Of a stretch of DNA of 6,782 nt, positions 1-6,600 are shown one piece after another (position 1 is the stretch's first letter; the number at the start of each line of letters is the position of its first letter). Made by a program: the position numbers and the translations under genes. Source of the stretch: Chloroflexota bacterium (GTDB taxonomy: Bacteria; Chloroflexota; Anaerolineae; DTPP01); NCBI GenBank assembly GCA_012514615.1, contig JAAYZY010000165.1:1-6782 (forward strand), in the 5' to 3' direction. The notes beneath the pieces are model-generated. The model ran no database searches. It saw nothing but the letters and a program-made list of their open reading frames with translations, and was not told where the DNA came from.

Positions 1-3000
1 CGAAGTTCAGCCAGAACGGATCGCTTTCTTCCGCCGCCAGCGCTTCCAGGCTCTCGCCGCTGTGCAGGCGGTTGAAGAAACCCGCCCAGTCGTAGTTGGC
101 TGCCGCGCTCGTCCACGGCGATTGTGCATACGGCTTGTACCACAGCCGCAGCGTGGCGCTCGTGGCGTCCCAAGGGATCTGGAACTGCTGGCGAGCCACG
201 CTGTCGCTGAAGGCGTCCGCCTCCGAGGGACGGATGCCGCCCAAGAACGACCACCAGCCGCTGACGCTGGTATCCTGGGCCCGGCGGGCCTGGCGGGCCG
301 TGAGCGGGTTCTCCCAAGGCGGGAAGACCAACTCGCCGGTGCCGCTCTCGAAGCTGCCGTTGCTCAGCAGTTCCCAGCACTGGGAAGTGGCGGTGGCAGT
401 GGGCGTGGGTCCGGTGGCCGTTGCCGTGGGCGTAGGCGTGGGGCCAGTGGGCGTGCGCGTCGGCGTAGGCGTGGGGCCAGTGGTGGCGGTGCGCGTCGGC
501 GTCGCCGTGGGACCGGTGGTCGGGGTGTGGGTAGGCGTCCCCGTGGCCGTGGGCGTGGAGGTCCATGTGGGCGTAGGCGTGAACGTGGGCAGCGGGTGCC
601 CGCGCAGCGTCAGCGGCAGCCACAGGATCGTCCCTGGCGTCACGGCGTTCAGCTCCACATGGCGGTTGTCGCCATTGGAGGTCCAGATGGGGCTGTCGGG
701 CCCCTGGGGCACAGCCAGCACGCCGTTGACCCGGAACTTGATGGTGTCGCCGGGCAGCGCGCCGGTCTTGGCCGGGATGGTGGGGTCGTCGCGGTAGCAG
801 GGCATCAGGCCGTAGACGCCGGCCGAGGTGACGATGTAGCTGCCACAGGCGATGTCTTCTGGCGTGTAGGCCACCACCTCAGCGCCCAGCGGCAGCGGGG
901 CCCCGTTGAAGTACGAATCGATGCCGTAGAAGTTGACCCACTCCGTGCTGGGCACGATGCGCGTGCCGGTGGGCGTGGGGGTGGGCGTGGGCGTACGGGT
1001 GACAGTGGGTGTGCCGCCGGTGTTCAGGGCGTTCAGCTCCACATGTCGCAGGTCGCCGTGCCCAGTCCAGGTAGGCGCATCAGGCCCCGCCGGGGTGGCC
1101 GGGTTGCCGTCGATGGTGAAGGTGATGGTGTCGCCAGGCTCGGCGCCCTCGTCAGCAGCAGTGACCGGATCGTCGCCGTAGACCGGCATGAGGCCGTAGT
1201 GGCCGGGGATATCGACCACGAACTGACCGCAGTGGACCCCATCGGGATCGAAGGCGTCAACCAGTGCCCCCACAGGCAGGGGCGCGTGGGCCAGGTACGA
1301 ATCCAAGCCGTAGAAGTTGGCCCAGTAGATGGTCGGGATCACCGCCGTGCCGGTAGGCGTGGGCGTGAGAGTTACAGTGGCCGTAGCCGTGGGCACCGGC
1401 GAGCCAGTGGCCGTGGCGGTGGCTGTGGGCGTACGCGTCGGCGTCGCCGTATGGCCAGCGGTGGCCGTGGAGGTGGCCGTGGCGGTGGCCGTGGCCGTAG
1501 GTGTAGCCGTAGGCGGCGGCACGTTGTTCAGCTCTACCCGCCGCACATCGCCGTTGCTGGTCCAGAGGGTGTTGTCGTAGGGCGCACGCGGCGTGGCCAC
1601 CACCCCGTTGATGCGAATGGTGATGGTGTCGCCGGGCACGGCGCCTTCATCCACCGGCGTGGTTGGGTCGTCGCGGTAGACCGCCAGGAAGCCGTACTGG
1701 CCTTCGCTGTGCACTACGGTGTGCCCGCACCAGGTGCCTGTCGGGTCGTAGGCGTCGATGGAAGCGCCCACAGGCACCAACGCGCTGCCGAAGAACGACT
1801 CCAAGCCGTAGAAGTTGACCCACTCGTTGGTGGGCACCACACCGGAGATCGGGGTACCGGTGGGGGTGGCGGTGGCCACGGTGGCCGTGGGTGTGGTGGT
1901 CGCCGCGCCAGCCTGGTTCAGCTCCACCCGATGGACATCGCCATTGGCGGTCCAGGTGACGTTGTTGTAGGGGGCGCGAGGCACCGCAGTGACGCCGTTG
2001 ATGGTGAAGGTGATGGTATCGCCGGGTTCGGCGCCTTCATCGGCCGGGGTGGTGGGGTCGTCGCGGTAGACGGGCATGATGCCGTAGTGCCCGGGCATGT
2101 TCACCACGAAGTGGCCGCACCAGACGCCGTCGGGGTCGTAGGCGTTCACCACGTCGCCGACCTGCAGCGGAGCGCCGCCAAAGTACGAATCGATGCCGTA
2201 GAAGTTCACCCACTCAGGCGAGGTGGCGATGGCCGTCCCGGTAGGGGTCGGCGTGGCCGGGGTGGTGGTGTTGGTGGGCGTCATCGTCCGGGTGGGTGTC
2301 CGGGTGGAGGTGACCGTCCCCGTAGCCGAGGCCGTACCCGTGGGCGTGGCTGTCTGAGCCAGGATGGTCACACTGCCTGGGGCCAAGCTGCCCTTCACCG
2401 TCCCGCCCAGGTAGAGCACGTCGGTGTTGGGACCATCCCAAGAGATGGGGGTGCTGGCCGTGGCCGACATGGCCCGCAGGTGCAGGCGGCAGAGCATGAA
2501 GGAGCCGGTAGGCGCAGGTTGAGCGCCTCGGTTGGCCTGGTAGTGGATGGTGCCGCCCGCGTTGCTGAAGACAGCATCGGTCACGGTGGGCAGCGTGCTG
2601 CCGTTGGTGATGGCGATGACGTTCAGGTAGGCGGGGTTGAAGGTGAGGCTGGCCTCGATGCTGTCCACTGCCTGCACGCCGGCATCCACCATGATGTCCA
2701 CGGTGAAATCCTGGGCCACGTTCACCGTGGCGGTGGCCGGGTCCACCCGCAGGTTGACCGGCGGGACGTCCGTGCTGGTGGCTGTGGGCGTGGGCGTAGA
2801 GCTGGCGGTAGACGTGGCCGAGGCCGTGGGCGTCACCGTGGGCGTGGAGCCTCCCAGCGGAGCCGACAGGTCCACCTGCTTGCGGTCGCCGTTGGAGGTC
2901 CACTGGGCCACGTCGGGGCCGTTCGTCTGCGCCGGCAGTCCGTTGATGGTGAAGGTGATGGCGTCGCCCGGGCTGGCGCCCTCATCCACGCCGGGCGTAC

Positions 3001-3370
3001 CCGGGTCGTCTCGGTAGACGGCCAAGAACCCGTACCACCCTTCGATGGTCACGGTGTAGACGCCGCAGCGCACCCCGCCGGGGTCAAACGCTTCGACCAC
3101 CGCCCCCACCGGCACGGGCGCGCCGTGCAGGGTGGTGTTGGTGCTCCAGAAGTTGACCCACTCGTTGGTCGGGGTGACCAGCGCACCCACCTGCAGCTCC
3201 GGGTCGGTGAGAGCCGGGACCAGAGTAAGGCCTGAGGGATAGGTATCGGGCGCCGGCGCAGACCACCCCGCGGGGTCATCTTCCGCCGCCACCGCGACGC
3301 CCATCCAGGCCAGGAGACCGACGCTCAGACCTATGGCGATGAGCCAGGCGATCCAAGTCCGTCTGTGCAT
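1..3370 (-). CDS. Secreted modular protein with five repeat modules, cohesin-like domain and Thr/Pro linkers; 3' end outside window
   Basis: The frame is open from ATG 3370-3368 to the left edge (at least 1123 residues, no stop). The start is supported by AGGAGG five bases upstream and an immediate signal peptide: MHRRT, a hydrophobic core to about residue 24, then VAVAA before EDD, with likely cleavage after residue 28 or 29. Layout: module 1 (67-169), Thr/Pro linker, cohesin-like domain (205-339), linker, module 2 (385-485), linker, module 3 (513-616), linker, module 4 (679-780), linker, module 5 (807-908), ILWLPLTLR (915-923), a 73-residue Thr/Pro linker, then a jelly-roll-like domain from about 997 to the edge. 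No enzyme motif is visible. I infer an extracellular, probably glycosylated scaffold or adhesin on extended stalks. The preceding gene is in the same direction and carries a related module. The overlapping long plus-strand frame is a compositional shadow. Confidence 0.93.
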   Translation of the reverse strand, partial: MHRRTWIAWLIAIGLSVGLLAWMGVAVAAEDDPAGWSAPAPDTYPSGLTLVPALTDPELQVGALVTPTNEWVNFWSTNTTLHGAPVPVGAVVEAFDPGGVRCGVYTVTIEGWYGFLAVYRDDPGTPGVDEGASPGDAITFTINGLPAQTNGPDVAQWTSNGDRKQVDLSAPLGGSTPTVTPTASATSTASSTPTPTATSTDVPPVNLRVDPATATVNVAQDFTVDIMVDAGVQAVDSIEASLTFNPAYLNVIAITNGSTLPTVTDAVFSNAGGTIHYQANRGAQPAPTGSFMLCRLHLRAMSATASTPISWDGPNTDVLYLGGTVKGSLAPGSVTILAQTATPTGTASATGTVTSTRTPTRTMTPTNTTTPATPTPTGTAIATSPEWVNFYGIDSYFGGAPLQVGDVVNAYDPDGVWCGHFVVNMPGHYGIMPVYRDDPTTPADEGAEPGDTITFTINGVTAVPRAPYNNVTWTANGDVHRVELNQAGAATTTPTATVATATPTGTPISGVVPTNEWVNFYGLESFFGSALVPVGASIDAYDPTGTWCGHTVVHSEGQYGFLAVYRDDPTTPVDEGAVPGDTITIRINGVVATPRAPYDNTLWTSNGDVRRVELNNVPPPTATPTATATATATSTATAGHTATPTRTPTATATATGSPVPTATATVTLTPTPTGTAVIPTIYWANFYGLDSYLAHAPLPVGALVDAFDPDGVHCGQFVVDIPGHYGLMPVYGDDPVTAADEGAEPGDTITFTIDGNPATPAGPDAPTWTGHGDLRHVELNALNTGGTPTVTRTPTPTPTPTGTRIVPSTEWVNFYGIDSYFNGAPLPLGAEVVAYTPEDIACGSYIVTSAGVYGLMPCYRDDPTIPAKTGALPGDTIKFRVNGVLAVPQGPDSPIWTSNGDNRHVELNAVTPGTILWLPLTLRGHPLPTFTPTPTWTSTPTATGTPTHTPTTGPTATPTRTATTGPTPTPTRTPTGPTPTPTATATGPTPTATATSQCWELLSNGSFESGTGELVFPPWENPLTARQARRAQDTSVSGWWSFLGGIRPSEADAFSDSVARQQFQIPWDATSATLRLWYKPYAQSPWTSAAANYDWAGFFNRLHSGESLEALAAEESDPFWLNF
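2..381 (-). other. C-terminal jelly-roll-like domain, truncated by window edge
   Basis: The segment starts CWELLSNGSFESG and includes WENPL, SGWWSFLGGIRPSEADAFSD and FQIPWDATSATLRLWYKPY. The pattern 'LxNGxFExG...W...(Q)xxxIPxxATSATLxxWY' is that of the CBM-like/jelly-roll domains found at the ends of many secreted Chloroflexota proteins. These are usually thought to bind carbohydrate or other surface ligands. The end lies beyond the window, so the assignment is tentative. Confidence 0.6.
386..601 (-). repeat. Longest Thr/Pro linker with internal DNA repeats
   Basis: About 73 residues are built almost only from T, P, A, G and R (PTPTPTRTPTGP-type). The DNA is repetitive. A 22-base unit at 429-450 recurs exactly at 462-483 (33-base, 11-codon period), and GTGCGCGTCGGCGT (plus strand) occurs at 453-466 and 489-502. 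Such linkers are typically extended and often O-glycosylated; that is known for this composition and not shown here. Confidence 0.85.
1337..1522 (-). repeat. Thr/Ala/Pro linker between modules 3 and 4
   Basis: Sixty-two residues start VPPPTATPTATATATAT and end TPTPTGTAVI. The DNA is an imperfect GCC-ACG repeat. The other linkers are shorter: 2762-2863 (35 residues), 2219-2353 (45), 1835-1915 (27) and 953-1030 (26). Several end in the same PTGT element just before the next module, suggesting that linker and module were duplicated together. Confidence 0.85.
2354..2758 (-). other. Cohesin-like domain
   Basis: About 135 residues (205-339) begin VNLRVDPATATVNVAQDFTV. Next come VDIMVDAGVQAVDSIEASLTF-type strands, FNPAYLNVI, a GTIHYQANRG turn and the closing TVKGSLAPGSVTIL. 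This order matches the beta-sandwich cohesin/CBM-like domains common in Chloroflexota and clostridial scaffoldins: a 'VG(D)xFTV' opening, an 'LxFDPxxLxV' motif and a terminal 'GSVTI'. Cohesins classically bind dockerins in a Ca-dependent way. No dockerin is seen in this protein within the window. It sits between modules 1 and 2, flanked by Thr/Pro linkers. Confidence 0.72.
3284..3370 (-). other. Signal peptide coding segment
   Basis: It encodes a Sec-type signal: basic n-region MHRR, hydrophobic core from W6 to M23, and c-region GVAVAA followed by the acidic EDD. Cleavage is likely after A28 or A29. There is no lipobox Cys, so a lipoprotein is unlikely. Confidence 0.85.
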
Positions 3371-3614
3371 GGGATCCTCCTGTTGGAACTTCCTGCTAGC
3401 CGCGCCGACACCGCCGTCGGCCGGTCTTGCGCGGGCAGATCAGCCTGTTCCGCTTCGTGAGTTGCCGGGGAAGGAGCCCCCGGCCGTAGGAAGTGGGTTG
3501 CAGCGACTGCCTCGCGTTGCCACCGGCTCGTTCTGCGGCCTGAGAGCTGCACGGCGGCCCCGGGGGCGGCAGCCACCCAACGTCCGGACTCTCAGCCTTC
3601 TGTGGCCGGCTCTT
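3371..3614 (-). promoter_or_regulatory. Structured 5' leader, unclassified
   Basis: No gene was found here. The stretch contains several inverted repeats: 3537-3546 with 3589-3597 (TGAGAG/CTCTCA core enclosing about 42 bases), 3464-3470 with 3478-3484 (GCCGGGG/CCCCGGC, 7-base loop), and 3404-3409 with 3416-3421 (GCCGAC/GTCGGC, 6-base loop). The ribosome binding site follows directly. I see no convincing -35/-10 promoter and no complete known riboswitch signature. High GC alone makes some pairing likely. Confidence 0.35.
3376..3381 (-). promoter_or_regulatory. Ribosome binding site of the downstream modular gene
   Basis: The minus strand reads AGGAGG, then ATCCC, then ATG, so a consensus Shine-Dalgarno lies five bases before the start codon. 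Together with the signal peptide that begins at this ATG, it fixes the start at 3370. Confidence 0.88.
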
Positions 3615-3629
3615 CACCACGGAGTGGTG
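3615..3629 (-). repeat. Short inverted repeat below the terminator hairpin
   Basis: CACCAC and GTGGTG flank three bases, a 6-bp stem lying one base past the large G/C hairpin. It could stack with it as a second terminator element or begin the leader of the next gene. Confidence 0.45.
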
Positions 3630-3630
3630 T

Positions 3631-3662
3631 GGGGGCGGGGGGGGGTAGGCCCCCCCGCCCCC
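3631..3662 (-). terminator. Candidate terminator: 13-bp G/C hairpin after the upstream gene
   Basis: On the minus strand GGGGGCGGGGGGG pairs perfectly with CCCCCCCGCCCCC around a six-base CCTACC loop. It starts 14 bases after the TAA at 3677. There is no T-tract downstream, so it may end transcription only weakly, protect the 3' end, or mark a processed polycistronic transcript. Confidence 0.55.
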
Positions 3663-3676
3663 GTTCTCCATTCAGG

Positions 3677-6600
3677 TTACTTCAAGATGGCCGGCACGAA
3701 CACGCGCCGGGGCAGAGCGTCGCTGAGATTCAGATCCAGGCGATCGCCCATCTCGGTCCAGATAGGAGCATCGGGGCCAAGGACGTAGACCGGCTCGCCG
3801 TCCACCAAGAAGGTGAGCAGCTCACCCGCCTCGGCGCCCTCGTCCACGTCGGCGGTCCAGGGGTCATCCCCGTAGACCGACATGACGAACTTGCCCGCCT
3901 GCATGACGTTGCACTGGCCGGCCAGCGTCCCTTGCTGGTCGTAGGCCTGCACCAAAGCGCCTTCGGGCAGCGGCTGGCCCTTGGCCTGGCTATCCAGGCT
4001 GACCACGGTGACCCACTGCGTGCTGGGGGTGACCCCATCCAGCAGCGAGACCGCGTTGGGCAGCGCTTCGGCGGCCATGGCCACACCAGTGGGGTAGGCC
4101 AGGGTGCCGTTGCGGTTCAGACGCACCCAGTAGCCGAAGCCGGGCGCCATGTTCTGCAGGGTGTTCATGCCTGCTGGCAGGTCAGGGTAGTACGAGAGCC
4201 CGCCACCGTCGAAGCCCAGCACCACCGTATAGAACGGATCCAACGAAGCCAGCGCGTTGGAGACCGGCAGCGGCAGGTTCGGCAGGTAGCTGGTCAGGTT
4301 CCAGCCCTGGCAGAGGTACAGCGGCGAGTTGGCTGGGATGCGCCAGCCGGTCACGGTGAGGGTGGCCGCGCTGTTCATGCGGACCCAGTAGCCGTGGTAG
4401 CCATCCATCTGGTGCAAGGTGCTGATCCCTGCCGGCAGGCTGGGGTCGTAGCTCAGACCGCCCACGCCGCAGTGGAAGCCCAGCACCCGATCGTACAGGC
4501 CGCCCAAGGCCGACATGACCTGAGCGATGCTCGGGTCGAACGGCAGGATGGGGAAGGAGATGAGGTTCCACCCCTGATCCAGGTCGATGGTGAACTCGGT
4601 CCCTGCCAGGGTGCGCGTGTTGACGTAGATGTCTTCGGCCGTGGCCGGGTCGTACCACATCTTCACCCGCAACAGTTCGGCCGGGTCCTGCCAGTCATCC
4701 GGCGGATCATAGTAGCCGGTGCCGGTGATGGTGGTGGAGTTGGCCAAGGGGATGCCGGCGTTGGCGCCCGCCAGGTCATCCTGTGTGGTGATGTCTAGGC
4801 CGCAGGCGTAGAAGTGCGCCAGGCTCTCCTCCGACAGCCAACTGCTGGTGAGCAGGTAGAGCTGTTCCCGCGGCAGACGGAGGTCGGTGTACTGGTCGGG
4901 CAGGGTGTGGAACTGACGCAGCCGCCACGCCGTGCCGTAAGCCAGCTCTTTGATCTCGCCGAAGAACTGCGGATCGCGGTCCTCTTCGTTGATGCGGATG
5001 ATCATGGGGCTGGCTGCGCGGATGTCGTTGAGCCCCAGGCTGGCGCAGTCAGGATCGTAGAAATCCGGGTTGGCGAACTCGCCGTTGGGCTCCTGACCCT
5101 CCATCCATTCATCCAAGGCCACGATGTCCGGGGCGATGGTGTGGTTGAAGTTGAAGGGCGGCATCACCGAAATGATGTGGGTATCCACCCCCCAGACAGC
5201 GCCTTGCGGCAGGAAGTAGCCTTGCAGCACTTGGGAATCTTGGGTGTTCACGAACGTCTGCTTGGGCACCGGCGTGCGGATGGTGATGTAGCTGAACTCG
5301 TAGGGGTACGGGGCCGCCGGGTCGCCGGGCACGGTGTGCAGGGCGACGACGTTGTACTCGTGACCGTCCACGAAGAAGCGTTTGAGGTACCAGGGGTCGC
5401 CTGGTTCCATGTCATGGTAGCCGACGCCATCGTCGATGGCCGAGTGGGTCGCGCCCAAGGCCCGCCCCACAATGAGGGTGACGGTGTCGAAGGTGGTGTC
5501 GATGTCGGCCACCCAGACGAACCACGGCCCGTAGAGGGTGCCCAGGTTGTTGCCGCCAGCCGGGATGCGCTGGACGTTCACGCGGTCCCGCCCGGCGATG
5601 ACCATGTCGCCCTGGTTGAGGGCTGTGGCCGGCCCGATGTTGTCGGGATGCAGCGAGTAGAGACCGCCGCCCATGGCATGGAGGCCGCCGCCAGTGTACC
5701 AGAGCTGGAGTTGGGCCTGCCCGCCGCCCTGGGCGGTGATGTTCTCCAGGGTGACCATCTGGTCCAGGAACTGCACGCTGTCGCCGATCCCCACTTCCAG
5801 CGCGCCCACCGTGAAGAGGGCGAGCTCGTCGCCGCTGAGGGCTGTGCCGTCGGTATCCAGGTCATCCAGCGTGCCATCGCCGTCGAAGTCCGCGCCGATG
5901 CCGGTCAGGGCCGCCAACGAAGCCTCCGAGTGCACCCGCACGATGTCGTGGGTGCCGTTGAAGTCAGCGTCGAAGCTGGTCAGGCCGTAGCCGAAGCTCG
6001 GCAGCATGTGGGGCGGCAGCCCGAACGGCGCGTTGCTGCTGGGCGCCGGCAACTGCGTGGCCGTGGCCCCCACCGGGAAGGCGATGCTGGAGGTGCCCGG
6101 CTGGCCGTTGCTGGGGTTGTTGGCCGTATCCAGGAGCATGTAGGTGAACTCCTGCATGACAGCAGGGAAGGTGTAGACGTCGGTGGCGGTGATTTCGCTT
6201 CCCCCCCCCACCTCGCCGTAGAGGATCTTATCCAGATACTCCGGCTCGTACCACATGCGAGGGAAGACCTTCTCCCGAGCGTTGTTGTTCTCGATGGCGA
6301 TCTGCTCGTAGAGCGGGACCAATTCCTCGCCGGTGTTCAGGAACTCGTCCATGTACGCCGGGTTGAAGGTGATGGAATCTTTGATGGGGGCCTGCGGAAG
6401 CTGCGGGTTGAAGGGCGCCCACGGGTCGGTGTAAGGCGGCACTTCCACCGGCGAACCGCTGATGGGGTCCGCCAGCACCGTGGCATCGCCGGCGCCGTAG
6501 CCGTTCTCGCCGTAGATGCGCAGACCGTTGGGGTCTTTGTACTTCTTGCCGCCCTCGTTCTGGTTGTACCAGAAGTGTACCCGCAGGCGGTCGCCCAGCT

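Larger units (their letters stand above)
647..3172 (-). repeat. Five ~100-residue surface modules within the downstream protein
   Basis: Copies lie at 3172-2864, 2218-1916, 1834-1523, 1336-1031 and 952-647. Recurrent motifs, in order, are EWVNFYG, APLPVGA, DPDGVxCG, GxYGxMPVYRDDPTTP, DEGAxPGDTITFTING and WTxNGDxRxVELN. Module 1 is divergent at the start (EWVNFWSTNTTLHG) and is cut off from the rest by the cohesin-like domain. Module 4 has GDD for RDD. Module 5 has lost DEGAE (reads KTGAL) and gained an extra Cys (PCYRDD). The acidic motifs could bind Ca, and the alternating pattern suggests a beta-sandwich fold; both are inference. I do not recognise a named family. Confidence 0.9.

Noticed and set aside
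358..600. CRISPR-like or tandem non-coding repeat array
   Set aside because: The repeats are in frame, imperfect, lack unique spacers of regular length, and encode a Thr/Pro linker within an open reading frame.
62..3235. A 1057-codon open frame on the plus strand, Arg/Gly-rich
   Set aside because: It is exactly antisense to the modular gene. Its RGRGRRRG-like composition arises from the complement of Thr/Pro-coding repeats. It has no domain pattern, and the minus frame has a signal peptide, a ribosome binding site and repeated folded modules.
3371..3614. Leader resembles a cyclic-di-GMP-I, TPP or cobalamin riboswitch
   Set aside because: There are echoes of c-di-GMP-I (GGCAA..., GCAACCCAC..CCTACGG) and a CTGAGAG as in TPP. 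The invariant GCAAAGCC and the 3' half of GEMM-I, the TPP 3' motif at the right distance, and the cobalamin GCCACTG box are all missing. A covariance-model search would settle it.
3602..4798. A 398-codon plus-strand frame opposite the upstream gene
   Set aside because: It lies antisense to the clearly coding GWNL repeats and shared module, and it begins in the gap within hairpin sequence. No recognisable domain; high-GC shadow.
6353..6373. TFNPAY in the upstream protein, like the cohesin-like domain's TFNPAYL
   Set aside because: The surrounding residues ([17 protein letters not shown]) are helical in character and show none of the other cohesin strands; a short coincidence.
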